A DNA stretch of 64,000 nt from Terribacillus saccharophilus. Its GTDB lineage: Bacteria; Bacillota; Bacilli; Bacillales; Amphibacillaceae. A model generated the notes under the pieces. It was not told the DNA's origin, searched no databases, and saw only the letters and a program-made list of their open reading frames with translations. The position numbers and the translations under genes were made by a program. Shown here in pieces: positions 9,474-18,620 of the stretch. The DNA lies in the NCBI RefSeq assembly GCF_002272745.1, contig NZ_NPBD01000001.1, positions 1 through 64,000 on the forward strand. Direction: 5' to 3'. Position 1 is the stretch's first letter. Each line of letters opens with the position of its first letter.

Positions 9474-9496
9474 AAAAAGCCCATATCAAATGGGCT
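9474..9496 (-). terminator. Terminator overlapping the stop codon of the SfnG-type gene
   Basis: On the minus strand AGCCCAT / ATGGGCT with a T run after it; the TGA stop of the gene lies in the loop. Confidence 0.75.
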
Positions 9497-10568
9497 GTTT
9501 TACATCTTCTAGTGCCGCTTCCTTTTCCCGTACGAGCGGAATAACCTCAAGGCCAAAGCGCTCTAAATCTTCTTCGTAATGGAAGTGGCCAGTTAAAATA
9601 AGGTCAACACCAATTTGTTTCAGGCGAATGATCTGCTCGGCAACTTGTTCTGCAGTACCGATTAGACCTGTCTTGAATCCGTCATTATATTGGACAAGGT
9701 CCTTATAGGAGGAGTCTGCCCACATGCCTTGCTTACTGTGCGTGGCTTGGCCAGCATCCTTGACAGATTCCCGGAAGCCTTCGACAGCTTCAGTGTCGGC
9801 ATGGCTGACGATATCACGCAGAAGGGATACGGCTTCTTCCTCTGTATCGCGGACGATGGCGAAGCCATTTACGGCGAATTTTACATCGCGTCCTTGTTTG
9901 GCTGCCCGGGCTTTTACATCTTGAATTTGCTGCTCGAAGCCCTCAAGTGTATTGCCGTTCATGAAATAATAATCGGACACGCGAGCAGCCATGTCCCTGG
10001 CCACCTCAGAGTTACCGCCCTGGAATATCGGAATTTGTTTCTCTGGCTTTGGCTTCAACGGGGCATCAGTCAAACGATAAAAGTCTCCACGATACGTAGC
10101 TTGTTCTTCTTCCCACAAAGCCCGAAGCACGCGGATAAATTCTTCGGAACGACGGTAGCGCTCATCATGATCCAGCCAATGCTCGCCGTAGCTGATGAAT
10201 TCCTGCTTAAACCAGCCGCTTACAACATTAACAGCGGCACGTCCTCCGCTAATATGGTCCAGTGTAGCGAGCATTTTGGCGTAAACAGCTGGATGCCAAA
10301 GTCCTGGGTGAACAGCCGAGATAAGATTTAATTTTTCAGTGACACTTGCGAGGGCGGAAGCGAGGGTTATCGCTTCAAGCTGTTTATCAGCACCGTAGCT
10401 TGCGATGAACCGTGTTTGCAGCAGGGCATATTCAAAGCCATTCTGCTCAGCGATTTGTGCGTAGCGTTTGTTCGCTGCGAAACTCCAATCAGTTTTCTGC
10501 GGTAGCTTTGAGATGACCAGACCGCCACTCACATTCGGTACCCAATAAGCAAATTTTACATTCGTCAT
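9486..10568 (-). CDS. sfnG: LLM-class flavin monooxygenase, dimethylsulfone monooxygenase (SfnG) type
   Basis: 360 residues, luciferase-like TIM barrel that uses reduced FMN. The opening FAYWVPNVSGGLVISKLPQ and the stretches ISAVHPGLWHP, DHISGGRAAVNVVSGWF and IPIFQGGNSEVARD fit SfnG, which splits dimethylsulfone to methanesulfinate, or the closely related alkanesulfonate monooxygenases. It is a single gene behind a SAM-I riboswitch, so it is expected to be made when SAM and methionine run low; this supports a role in scavenging organosulfur. No flavin reductase or sulfonate transporter lies next to it. The precise substrate is inferred from family resemblance. Confidence 0.82.
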   Translation of the reverse strand: MTNVKFAYWVPNVSGGLVISKLPQKTDWSFAANKRYAQIAEQNGFEYALLQTRFIASYGADKQLEAITLASALASVTEKLNLISAVHPGLWHPAVYAKMLATLDHISGGRAAVNVVSGWFKQEFISYGEHWLDHDERYRRSEEFIRVLRALWEEEQATYRGDFYRLTDAPLKPKPEKQIPIFQGGNSEVARDMAARVSDYYFMNGNTLEGFEQQIQDVKARAAKQGRDVKFAVNGFAIVRDTEEEAVSLLRDIVSHADTEAVEGFRESVKDAGQATHSKQGMWADSSYKDLVQYNDGFKTGLIGTAEQVAEQIIRLKQIGVDLILTGHFHYEEDLERFGLEVIPLVREKEAALEDVKQPI

Positions 10569-10607
10569 GTTTTACCCTCCACCAGCTCGCTTATCAAGAC
10601 GTGTACG

Positions 10608-10772
10608 AAAACAGCCCTTCTCCATATAAGAGAAGGGCTGCGGATATGTAACTACCATCCGTTCACGCTTCTCATCTTCAGGATTTAAATCCTTCTGAAA
10701 TTGGCACCGTGCTGTAACAGTCGGTTGCCGAGGCTTCACTGGGTCAGTCCCTCCGCCTCTCTTGATAAGAAA
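10608..10772 (-). ncRNA. SAM-I (S-box) riboswitch with terminator, controlling sfnG
   Basis: Read on the minus strand: CTTATCAAGAGAGGCGGAGG, then GACTGACCC, TGAAGCCTCGGCAACC, GGTGCCAATTTC and the closing GAAGATGAGAAG, i.e. the P1-P4 core of the S-box. It is followed by a strong hairpin (CAGCCCTTCTC / GAGAAGGGCTG, 10611-10640) and T run that serves as the intrinsic terminator when SAM is bound. Confidence 0.95.
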
Positions 10773-10787
10773 ACTATATTTTTAGTG

Positions 10788-10816
10788 ATTGTAAACAAAG
10801 TATTCAGACTTGTCAA
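10788..10816 (-). promoter_or_regulatory. Sigma-A promoter of the sfnG S-box leader
   Basis: On the minus strand TTGACA (10816-10811), exactly 17 bases, TACAAT (10793-10788), ending about 20 bases before the riboswitch. Confidence 0.85.
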
Positions 10817-10897
10817 CCTAGTTTGTGCAATTCGTTGATGGTTCTGTTAAGCTGAAGGGAGAAAGACACTTTTGCTTGTACAAGAGGAGGATAACCG

Positions 10898-12640
10898 ATG
10901 AAAAAGATCATTAATCGACCAGAGGATGTTGTCCTGGAGATGTGTCACGGATTGGTATTGGCACACCCGGAGCTCGAACTATTGAAGAAGTATAAAGTGA
11001 TCAAACGAAAACAGCCTCAGACAGATAAGGTTACCTTAATCAGTGGAGGTGGCAGCGGTCATGAGCCTTCCCATGCAGGCTTTGTTGGGAAAGGTATGTT
11101 GGATGCAGCAGTATGTGGCGATATGTTTGCTTCACCATCTCAAATCCAAGTATATCAAGCTATCAAGGAGACGGCAGGAGCGAAAGGAACACTGCTTATT
11201 ATCAAGAATTATAGCGGAGATATTATGAACTTCAAGAACGCAGCCCACCTGGCTAAAGAAGATGGGTTGGAAGTGGATTATGTAAAAGTTGATGATGATA
11301 TCGCTGTGGAAGATAGTCTGTATACAGTCGGAAGACGCGGTGTTGCTGGAGTCGTGCTTGTACATAAGGTTGCTGGAGCAGCTGCGGCTGAAGGCCGTGA
11401 CTTACAGCAGGTGAAGGCAGTAGCGGAAAAAGCTGCCTCCCGGACGCGCAGCATTGGTGTTGCCTTGACATCCTGTACTTTGCCAGGAGGCGAACCGACC
11501 TTTAAGCTTGCTGAGGATGAGATGGAGTATGGAGTCGGGATTCATGGTGAACCTGGTATACGACGGGAAAAAGTTCTTTCAGCTGACGAACTAGCCAAAC
11601 GGATGGTCGAGGATCTGCTGAAGGAAGGCGAGCCAGAGGAAGATGCGGCTTTGCTGATCAATGGCTTCGGCGGAACACCATTACAGGAACTATACTTATT
11701 CAATCAGTCTATCAATCGTGAATTGACCGAGCGGAATATTAAAATCAACCGGATATTCGTTGGCAACTATATGACTAGTATTGATATGGCAGGTGTGTCG
11801 GTAACGATTACGTCACTTGATGATGAGCTGCGTACTTTGCTTTCCAGCCAATCCAATACACCTGCTTTCAAGATTGACGGACCTATAGAGCAGCCTGCAT
11901 TTACCGATTTTAAAGAAACAGCAGACAATGCGGATGTTTCCTACCAGGTAGAAACGGATAGCTTGTATGCACAAGTAAAAGAGGACTCTATCTCACTGGA
12001 AAACATAATCTACTTAGTGGATAAAATGAGCGAGATTATCATTGAAAATGAATCTGCCTTCAACAAGCTGGATACACACGCAGGAGATGGTGATTTCGGT
12101 AATAGTGTAGCGAAAGGTTTCCGTCAATTGAAACGAGAATGGAAACAGATACTCGGTCAAGAAGACTTGACCATAGCTAGTTTCTTTGATGCTTCTTCCA
12201 TGGTGATCATGGAGCACTGCGGCGGTGCATCAGGTCCGATCTGGGGCGGTGCATTCCGAGCTGCTGGAAAAGCAGCTGGAGAGAAGAAGGAACTGTCTGT
12301 ATCAGAATTCGCAGATGTTCTGCAGCGTGTCGTCTCGGCCATTCAAGATATTGGGGAACGTTCCTTCGGCCGCGGAGCAGAAGTTGGGGATAAAACATTG
12401 ATCGATGCGCTTGCCCCTTGTGCGGACAGCTGGAAGCAGAGTGCTGCAGCTAGTGAAAGCGTTCAGACAGCCTTCAAAAAAGGCGCTGATGCTGCAGTGG
12501 TGGGTGCGGAGAAGACAAAGGAAATCGTTGCACGGATGGGACGAGCAGGTACGGTAGGAGAGCGCAGTCTTGGGTATCCAGATGCTGGGGCGCATGCATT
12601 AGGAGTCATCTTTACGAAGTTGGCAGTTAGTCTGAAATGA
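10898..12640 (+). CDS. ATP-dependent dihydroxyacetone kinase (fused DhaK-DhaL)
   Basis: 580 residues. The DhaK half has GGGSGHEPSHAGFVG near residue 50 and the substrate-binding His at 216 in GIHGEPGIRR, which forms a hemiaminal with dihydroxyacetone in the family. The DhaL half carries THAGDGDFGNSVAKGF near 391, with the aspartates that hold Mg-ATP, and CGGASGPIWGGAF. This two-domain fusion is the Citrobacter-type kinase that uses ATP directly rather than a PTS phosphodonor. It makes dihydroxyacetone phosphate. ATG follows AGAGGAGG. Stands alone; it could also act on glyceraldehyde or a related ketose. Confidence 0.9.
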   Translation: MKKIINRPEDVVLEMCHGLVLAHPELELLKKYKVIKRKQPQTDKVTLISGGGSGHEPSHAGFVGKGMLDAAVCGDMFASPSQIQVYQAIKETAGAKGTLLIIKNYSGDIMNFKNAAHLAKEDGLEVDYVKVDDDIAVEDSLYTVGRRGVAGVVLVHKVAGAAAAEGRDLQQVKAVAEKAASRTRSIGVALTSCTLPGGEPTFKLAEDEMEYGVGIHGEPGIRREKVLSADELAKRMVEDLLKEGEPEEDAALLINGFGGTPLQELYLFNQSINRELTERNIKINRIFVGNYMTSIDMAGVSVTITSLDDELRTLLSSQSNTPAFKIDGPIEQPAFTDFKETADNADVSYQVETDSLYAQVKEDSISLENIIYLVDKMSEIIIENESAFNKLDTHAGDGDFGNSVAKGFRQLKREWKQILGQEDLTIASFFDASSMVIMEHCGGASGPIWGGAFRAAGKAAGEKKELSVSEFADVLQRVVSAIQDIGERSFGRGAEVGDKTLIDALAPCADSWKQSAAASESVQTAFKKGADAAVVGAEKTKEIVARMGRAGTVGERSLGYPDAGAHALGVIFTKLAVSLK

Positions 12641-12681
12641 TGGATAAACTGCCAACTTAGAAGAACGGATATTAATGGATG

Positions 12682-12720
12682 CTGAAAAAGGCTGTGGAGA
12701 AAGCCCCACAGCCTTTTTCA
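12682..12720 (+). terminator. Terminator after dihydroxyacetone kinase
   Basis: GAAAAAGGCTGTGG / CCACAGCCTTTTTC with a short loop and T run. Confidence 0.9.
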
Positions 12721-12844
12721 TACGTCAGCACCAGGCTACAAGGTACCTTATAGATAGAAACTATATGCTATATTCGCGATCCTATTTCTTATAAAGTGAT
12801 TTATTGTTATATATTGGTAGTGAGTCAAGAAAGGAGCGGAACAA

Positions 12845-13305
12845 TTGATAGAAGGTTTATATGAAGCTCATCTTCCAGTAAGTAGTCTGAAAGAATCTAT
12901 CAAATTTTATGAAGGGCTAGGTTTGGAACTTTCCCATATCCATGAAGATAGGTTAGCTTTCTTTTGATTAAAAAAGATCACAGCTGGCTGGGTCTCTGGG
13001 AATCGAATAGATCGGAGCTTGTATATCATCCGTCAATCAGACATGTTGCATTTCAAGTGAGCTTGGAAAATTTAAAAGGTGCAGCCGGATGGTTAAAAGA
13101 TAAAGGCTACAATCCGAGAGAGGCTTTCGGTTTTGGTCCTCATGAACCTTTTGTGATGGCACATGATGGAATGGCACATGCAAAGATTCATTTCAATGAT
13201 CCGGATGGAAACAGTCTGGAGCTGATTACGAAGATAGATAACCCAAACAATGTCACTTCAAGGATGTATTTGAGTGAATGGGAGAAGGAAAATTCTATTA
13301 GATAA
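12845..13305 (+). pseudogene. VOC family (glyoxalase/bleomycin-resistance-like) protein, frameshifted
   Basis: From TTG 12845 (AAGGAG at 12831-12836) the reading begins LIEGLYEAHLPVSSLKESIK and runs to ..RLAFF then TGA at 12965. The downstream frame from 12967 continues IKKDHSWLGLWESNR to the stop at 13305, with the VOC pattern H..FHFNDPDGNSLELI near the end. Putting back one G (TTTTGATT to TTTTGGATT at about 12963-12967) gives FFWIKKDHSWLGLWE and a normal single-domain length of about 153 residues. So one base is missing, by mutation or sequencing error. Intact relatives bind a divalent metal and act on small electrophiles; no substrate can be assigned. Confidence 0.85.
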
Positions 13306-13348
13306 AGCGCATTGATAAAAATGTGTTTTGAAGAGAGGAGTCAGAGAA

Positions 13349-14404
13349 ATGCCAAATCGTTTGATTGACGCCTTGTCTATTTCTCATCCGATTATCCAAG
13401 CGCCTATGGCGGGAGGAATAACAACAGCAGAATTAGTAACAGCTGTATCTGAAGCGGGAGCATTAGGGATGATTGGTGCTGGTTATCTGGACGCTGAGAG
13501 TACCCGCCATCAAATACATGAAGTAAAAGCGGAAACAGATAAACCCTTCGGTATTAATTTGTTTGTACCAAGTCCTTACAAAGAAGAGAAAGATGTAATC
13601 CAAAAGGCGCAACTATCACTCCAGCCGTATCTGGAAAAACTGGGCTCTTTAGGTGTAGAAAGTGCATTCACATCTTATGAACAGACCTTAGAGATATTCT
13701 ATAGACAGGTGAATGTCGTAATAGAAGAACAGGTACCAGTCTGTTCTTTCACTTTTGGGATGCCTTCTTCTGATGTTATCCACTCTTTAAAGCAAGCAGG
13801 CATATACACCATTGGCACAGCAACTACTCTGTCAGAGGCGCTGGCAATTGAGGCGGCTGGAATGGATGCAGTTGTCCTGCAGGGCAGTGAGGCGGGCGGC
13901 CATCGCGGTAATTTTTTGGCGGGAGTGGAACAAAGTATGATTGGATTGATGGCACTCATACCCCAAACTGTCGATCAGGTGAATATTCCAGTCATTGCTG
14001 CAGGAGGTATAATGGACAGACGCGGCGTCCAGGCGGCTCAATGTTTAGGTGCTGAAGGTGCACAACTAGGAACCGCATTTTTAACTTGTAAAGAAAGCGG
14101 TGCAAACCCATTATATAAGCAAGCAATTCTGGAGGGGCAGCAAGAGGACAAGACAACATTAACGAAAGCTTTCTCAGGCAAGGCGGCCAGAGGAATCGAG
14201 AATGACTTTATCCGTGAAATGCGAAAGTTTGAGCAGGAACTGCCAGACTTTCCTATCCAGAATACATTGACAAAGTCTATCCGGTCCGCTGCAGCACAAC
14301 ACAATGATCGAAATATGATGTCCTTATGGTGTGGGCAAAACCCAAATTTAGCAGAGCCTATCACTGCACAGCAATTGATGCATAAACTAGTAGACGAAGC
14401 ATAA
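13349..14404 (+). CDS. Nitronate monooxygenase (2-nitropropane dioxygenase family)
   Basis: 351 residues, FMN-dependent TIM barrel. Visible family marks are the start LSISHPIIQAPMAGGITT, the GSEAGGHRG loop with the catalytic His, PVIAAGGIMDRRGV and GAEGAQLGTAF that hold the flavin phosphate, and FSGKAARGI. It oxidises alkyl nitronates such as propionate-3-nitronate to carbonyl and nitrite, a detoxification. An in-frame TTG at 13328 exists, but GAGAGGAG at 13332-13339 fits ATG 13349. It follows the broken VOC gene and precedes the Nudix gene by 28 bases, so the three may share a transcript. Confidence 0.88.
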   Translation: MPNRLIDALSISHPIIQAPMAGGITTAELVTAVSEAGALGMIGAGYLDAESTRHQIHEVKAETDKPFGINLFVPSPYKEEKDVIQKAQLSLQPYLEKLGSLGVESAFTSYEQTLEIFYRQVNVVIEEQVPVCSFTFGMPSSDVIHSLKQAGIYTIGTATTLSEALAIEAAGMDAVVLQGSEAGGHRGNFLAGVEQSMIGLMALIPQTVDQVNIPVIAAGGIMDRRGVQAAQCLGAEGAQLGTAFLTCKESGANPLYKQAILEGQQEDKTTLTKAFSGKAARGIENDFIREMRKFEQELPDFPIQNTLTKSIRSAAAQHNDRNMMSLWCGQNPNLAEPITAQQLMHKLVDEA

Positions 14405-14432
14405 AACGATTACGGGATAATAGGTGATAGTC

Positions 14433-15047
14433 TTGGAAAAATGGTTGGAATGGGCAAGAAGAATACAAGCAATCTCCCAGGCTGGGCTGCATTTCACTAA
14501 AGATGTATTTGATCGGGAGAGATATACAGAATTACAGCAGCTCAGCGCAGAGATTATTGCAAACTACACAGGTCAGTCAGCTGAGGAAGTCGTGGAAGTT
14601 CTTGCTGCTGAAAAAGGTTATCCGACACCAAAGCTGGATATACGAGGAGTGGTTTTTCAGGAGGGAAAGTTGCTCTTAGTGAAGGAGAAGATGGATAATC
14701 GCTGGTCGCTGCCGGGCGGATTTTGTGAGGTAGGGCTGTCAGCAAGTGAAAATGCAGTCAAGGAAATCAAAGAAGAGTCGGGGTTTGATGTGCAGCCGAT
14801 AAAGCTTTTAGCGGTGCTGGATTCGGATAAGCATACCGACAAGCCGCAAATGTTCCACTATTACAAAATCTTTCTGCAATGCGATATTGTCGGCGGAGGA
14901 GCGCAGGAAAGTGTGGAGACGAGTGAAATCGGCTTCTTTACAGAAACGGAGCTACCGCCATTGTCGTTGAAAAGAAATACAGAAGCGCAGATTAATATGC
15001 TGTTCGAATCTCAGCGTAAACCTGACAAACAGAGCGTGTTTGATTAG
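14433..15047 (+). CDS. Nudix hydrolase with N-terminal Nudix_N_2 domain (YjhB/ADP-ribose pyrophosphatase-like)
   Basis: 204 residues. The first 60 residues (EKWLEWARRIQAISQAGL) are the helical N-terminal extension of the YjhB group; the Nudix fold follows with SLPGGFCEVGLSASENAVKEIKEESGF. The catalytic EIKEES core is kept, while the upstream Glu of the textbook box is Leu, as in related proteins with GGWADVG. Such enzymes cut nucleoside diphosphate derivatives, often ADP-ribose or NADH. TTG 14433 after ATAGGTGA is preferred; GTG 14424 would place the start inside that ribosome site. Confidence 0.8.
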   Translation: MEKWLEWARRIQAISQAGLHFTKDVFDRERYTELQQLSAEIIANYTGQSAEEVVEVLAAEKGYPTPKLDIRGVVFQEGKLLLVKEKMDNRWSLPGGFCEVGLSASENAVKEIKEESGFDVQPIKLLAVLDSDKHTDKPQMFHYYKIFLQCDIVGGGAQESVETSEIGFFTETELPPLSLKRNTEAQINMLFESQRKPDKQSVFD

Positions 15048-15098
15048 TCTGGATTTCCTTCCTGTGAAATAACGTAACTAAGGATTGGAGGTGTAAGT

Positions 15099-15692
15099 AT
15101 AACAACTAGTATTTATATGGTTAGACATGGCGAATCGCCTAAGGAAGGTAATGAGAGAACGAGAGGTTTGACCGACAAAGGAAAACAGGATGCTATAAAG
15201 ATTGCCGGGTCCTTAAAGGTAGAAATGATAGAGGTTTTTGTTTCAAGTCCTTACACACGTCCAGTTGAAACAATCCGCGGCTTGTCAGAACATGCGGGAA
15301 AAGAATTAGAAAAAATCGAGGATCTTCGGGAACGCGTCTTTGCTTCGGGTGATACGCGGATCTCTGATAAGGAACTATTACCTTTGTTGAAGAAATCTTT
15401 TGCTGATCCAAACTTCTCCTTTACCGGAGGCGAGTCAAATGTGGCTTGTCAAAAGAGGGCTATAGCAGTTTTGGAGGGTTTATTGAAAATCTATCAGGGA
15501 TCCAAAATAGCGATAGGTACACATGGTGCTGTCATGACCTTGATGATGGGGTATTATGACAGTCAGTATGGTTTGGATTTCTTATTACAATCGTCTAAAC
15601 CGGATATATATAGGATGGAGTTCAATGGTTATAAACTGATAGGGGTAGAAAGATTATGGATGAATCCCCGGAAGGATGGTTATAGTACATAA
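15099..15692 (+). CDS. Histidine phosphatase family protein (probable ATA start)
   Basis: About 197 residues of the phosphoglycerate mutase-like superfamily. RHGES holds the phospho-accepting His near residue 10, SSPYTRPVET supplies the second Arg, and GTHGAV the late His. The first ATG (15117) falls two residues before RHGE and would remove the first beta strand. Reading upstream in frame gives TTSIYMVRHGE, the family's standard opening, preceded by ATA at 15099 eight bases after TTGGAGGTG. So the natural start seems to be ATA, or an ATG changed to ATA. If only ATG 15117 is used the protein is 191 residues and probably unstable. Substrate unknown. Confidence 0.72.
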   Translation: MTTSIYMVRHGESPKEGNERTRGLTDKGKQDAIKIAGSLKVEMIEVFVSSPYTRPVETIRGLSEHAGKELEKIEDLRERVFASGDTRISDKELLPLLKKSFADPNFSFTGGESNVACQKRAIAVLEGLLKIYQGSKIAIGTHGAVMTLMMGYYDSQYGLDFLLQSSKPDIYRMEFNGYKLIGVERLWMNPRKDGYST

Positions 15693-15723
15693 AAAGCAAC
15701 CTGCTCCCGCAGGTTGCTTTTCT
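15691..15723. terminator. Bidirectional terminator
   Basis: AAAAAGCAACCTGC / GCAGGTTGCTTTTT with loop TCCC, between the histidine phosphatase and the convergent transporter operon. Confidence 0.9.
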
Positions 15724-16724
15724 TATAATGTAATTCTTGCTTTTTCCTCCGTCCCAACAGGATAGAAGCAAGCCACTTCCTGTCCTGGAACACCGCGTTC
15801 TTCCGGAACAGGAATGTTAGTTTTACAGAATTCAGTCGCTTTCGGACATCGGGTGTGAAACACGCAGCCTGATGGCGGGTTAGCAGGGGAGGGCAGTTCA
15901 CCTTTCAAAACGATGCGTTCCCGTGCGCGTTCCTTGTCTGGATCCGGCAGCGGCACAGCGGAAAGCAGTGCATTTGTATATGGATGCTGTGCATGTGTCT
16001 GGAATGAATCACGATTGGATCTTTCCATTACTTTGCCGAGATACATGACGGCGACGCGGTCAGCAATGTGGTTGATGACAGAAAGGTCGTGTGCGATGAA
16101 TACATACGTCAAATCCAATTTCTTCTGAAGATCTTGGAATAAGTTGATCACTTGGGCTTGGACGGATACATCAAGCGCACTGACTGGTTCGTCACAAACA
16201 ATCAGCTGCGGCTCCAGAGCAATAGCACGAGCAATACCAATCCGCTGACGCTGACCACCAGAGAATTCATGGGGCAGCCGGTTATAATGGTCATCTGGAT
16301 TCAAACCGACTAGCTCCATTAGCTCCTTCACTCGCGACTCCAGGTTCTTGGTCTTTTTGTACGCTTTAAGCGGAGCAGCGATGCTCTCGCTCACTTTCAT
16401 GCGCGGATTCAAACTTGTATACGGATCCTGGAACACCATTTGCATATTGCGCCGCAGCTCGTAAAGCTCTTTAGCAGATGCGTCTGTATACGTGTTTCCC
16501 TCAAATAGGATGTCACCAGAAGTAGGTTTTTGCAGTCCGACGATGCTCCGGGCTAACGTACTTTTCCCACAGCCAGATTCTCCGACAATGCCTAGTATCT
16601 CGCCTTTTTTCACATTCAAATCTATACCATTCAAGGCTTTTACTTGGCCTGTTGTCTTTTGTAAGACGCCGCTTTTAATTGGAAAATGGACGTGCAGATC
16701 TTTTATTTCCAGCAATGTATTCAT
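15723..16724 (-). CDS. Oligopeptide-type ABC transporter ATP-binding protein (OppF/DppF-like)
   Basis: 333 residues. Walker A GESGCGKST, signature LSGGQRQRIGIARA (here FSGGQRQRIG), Walker B LIVCDEPVSALD, H-loop IAHDLSVI, and the C-terminal oligopeptide extension with cysteines (SGCVFHTRCPKATEFC) typical of OppF/DppF, which may hold an iron-sulfur or metal centre. It is the last gene of the six-gene leftward operon and overlaps the preceding ATPase gene by four bases, so translation is coupled. It powers import together with its partner ATPase. Confidence 0.93.
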   Translation of the reverse strand: MNTLLEIKDLHVHFPIKSGVLQKTTGQVKALNGIDLNVKKGEILGIVGESGCGKSTLARSIVGLQKPTSGDILFEGNTYTDASAKELYELRRNMQMVFQDPYTSLNPRMKVSESIAAPLKAYKKTKNLESRVKELMELVGLNPDDHYNRLPHEFSGGQRQRIGIARAIALEPQLIVCDEPVSALDVSVQAQVINLFQDLQKKLDLTYVFIAHDLSVINHIADRVAVMYLGKVMERSNRDSFQTHAQHPYTNALLSAVPLPDPDKERARERIVLKGELPSPANPPSGCVFHTRCPKATEFCKTNIPVPEERGVPGQEVACFYPVGTEEKARITL

Positions 16725-17737
16725 GACAGCAGCACTCCTTTCCGTTCGGCTACAGCTTGTTTTTCTTTATCGAATTCAGGCTTGCTGAGTATACATGCAG
16801 CCGAGTGGTTTGTTCCGTGTTCCGAGAGCGGCGGGTCAGTCTGAAGGCAAGCGTCTCTCGCAAATGGACAACGAGGATGGAAGTTGCAGCCTTTTGGCGG
16901 GTGAATCAGATTCGGCGGATGCCCCTCGATATGGAGCAGCCTCTCGGTACCACCTGCATCAAGTCTTGGAATCGAGCGTAGCAGCGACCACGTATACGGC
17001 ATTGCAGTTTTATAGAAGATATCAGCCGTACTGCCAGATTCGACAATTTTACCTGCATACATGACAAGGATCCTGTCTGCCAGGTTTGCCACGACGCCTA
17101 GATCATGAGTGATCATAATAATGCTGGTACCATACTTCTTCTGGATACTTTTCAATAACTCAATGATTTGAGCTTGAATTGTTACATCTAATGCTGTTGT
17201 GGGCTCATCGGCGATAAGCAGCTTCGGTCTGGCTGCAAGTGCAATGGCGATCAGAACGCGCTGGCGCATCCCGCCGGAAAATTGATGCGGATAATCCTGC
17301 ATCCTTCGTTCTGGATCTGAGATGCCGACATCTATCAGCAGCTCGATTGCTTTTTGGTGAGCTTCTTTTTTCGAAAACTTCTGATGTGTCTGAATGGCTT
17401 CCATCAGCTGTCTGCCAATCTTGAAAACAGGATTAAGGCTCGACATTGGATCTTGAAAGATCATGGCGATTTCTTTTCCCCGCAAATTACGCAGACGCTT
17501 TTTATCCATTGTCAGGATGTTCTCGCCTTCGAACAAAATTTCACCCTTTGGATACGTTGCAGGCGGTTCCGGATTAAGCTTAGTCAGCGAGTGGGCGAGT
17601 ACACTTTTTCCACTGCCCGATTCCCCGACAATGCCGATTGTCTGCCCGGCTTCCAGCCGGAAGGATACACCATCAACTGCTTTGACGAGGCCAGCTGGTG
17701 TATCCAGGTGTACATGCAGATTGTTAACTTCTAGCAT
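16721..17737 (-). CDS. Oligopeptide-type ABC transporter ATP-binding protein (OppD/DppD-like)
   Basis: 338 residues. Walker [10 protein letters not shown], signature [14 protein letters not shown], Walker [14 protein letters not shown]-loop ITHDLGVV and the C-terminal [22 protein letters not shown] extension. The frame stays open upstream for 33 more codons, but the ATG at 17737 has GAGGAGG and gives the normal [11 protein letters not shown] start. It forms the heterodimeric ATPase with the OppF-like protein, with which it overlaps by four bases. Confidence 0.93.
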   Translation of the reverse strand: MLEVNNLHVHLDTPAGLVKAVDGVSFRLEAGQTIGIVGESGSGKSVLAHSLTKLNPEPPATYPKGEILFEGENILTMDKKRLRNLRGKEIAMIFQDPMSSLNPVFKIGRQLMEAIQTHQKFSKKEAHQKAIELLIDVGISDPERRMQDYPHQFSGGMRQRVLIAIALAARPKLLIADEPTTALDVTIQAQIIELLKSIQKKYGTSIIMITHDLGVVANLADRILVMYAGKIVESGSTADIFYKTAMPYTWSLLRSIPRLDAGGTERLLHIEGHPPNLIHPPKGCNFHPRCPFARDACLQTDPPLSEHGTNHSAACILSKPEFDKEKQAVAERKGVLLS

Positions 17738-17750
17738 AATGAATCCTCCT

Positions 17751-18599
17751 CTAGGCAGCTGGTGCTGTTTGCTTTGGTTTGCGTTTCCGTTTTTTCTTGA
17801 CACTATGCGGATCGAATGCGTCCCTGAGACCGTCACCGAGTATATTCAACGACAAAACTGTAATGACGATTGCGATACCAGGGAAAATCGAGAACCATGG
17901 GGCTATTGTGATATAAATTTGAGATTCCTGCAGCATATTTCCCCAGGTCGGTGTAGATGGATTAACTCCGACACCGAGGAAGCTTAGTGCTGCTTCTGCC
18001 AGTATTGCTTTGGCAAAGATGAACGTACTTTGTACAATAATTGGCGATAGTACATTCGGCAGGATATAACGGAAGATGATCACCACATTATTTGTTCCCG
18101 TCGTTCTTGCTGCTTCAATGTATTGTGCGTTTTTGATTTGCAGCACGGCAGAGCGTACCACTCGAGCCATGACTGGGAAGAAGGCAATTGTCAGGGCGAT
18201 GACAATATTCGTAATGCTTCCGCCTAAAGCCGCAACGAGTGCTAATGCAAGCAGAAGGGCAGGGAAGGCAAGGAAGCCATCCACAATTCGCATCAAGATA
18301 AAATCAGTTTTCCGAAAATAGCCGGACACTAGACCAAGCAGTGTACCAATTACAGTTGCCACGACAGCAACAATGACGCCGACAGCCAGTGACACGCGAG
18401 CAGCTACAATAACACGAGCAAAGATGTCTCGACCAAAATCATCTGTACCAAACCAATGGGTGCCAGATGGTGCAAGGAGGCGCTGGTTGGCGTCTATCGC
18501 TGCAGGGGATACCGGCAGCCACAAATTTGCAGTTATAGTTGCTAATGCAACGAGTAAGAAAATAGTAAGTGCAATTACATTCCTCTTCTTGGACATCAT
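17751..18599 (-). CDS. Oligopeptide-type ABC transporter permease (OppC/DppC-like)
   Basis: 282 residues with five or six membrane helices. The N-terminal GTHWFGTDDFGRDIFARVI is the OppC/DppC hallmark and EAARTTGTNNVVIIFRYILPNVLSPIIV is the EAA coupling loop that contacts the ATPases. Two ATGs in tandem (18599, 18596) follow AAGGAGG. It pairs with the OppB-like permease to form the membrane channel. Confidence 0.92.
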   Translation of the reverse strand: MMSKKRNVIALTIFLLVALATITANLWLPVSPAAIDANQRLLAPSGTHWFGTDDFGRDIFARVIVAARVSLAVGVIVAVVATVIGTLLGLVSGYFRKTDFILMRIVDGFLAFPALLLALALVAALGGSITNIVIALTIAFFPVMARVVRSAVLQIKNAQYIEAARTTGTNNVVIIFRYILPNVLSPIIVQSTFIFAKAILAEAALSFLGVGVNPSTPTWGNMLQESQIYITIAPWFSIFPGIAIVITVLSLNILGDGLRDAFDPHSVKKKRKRKPKQTAPAA

Positions 18600-18620
18600 C
18601 GTTTATGTACCTCCTTCGGC

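Noticed and set aside
9690..10331. 213-codon frame on the plus strand inside the sfnG region
   Set aside because: Antisense to a clearly conserved enzyme gene, no ribosome site, and composition unlike a protein; shadow frame.
17463..17987. 174-codon plus-strand frame across two transporter genes
   Set aside because: Antisense to OppD/OppC-like genes whose motifs are certain; crosses their junction.
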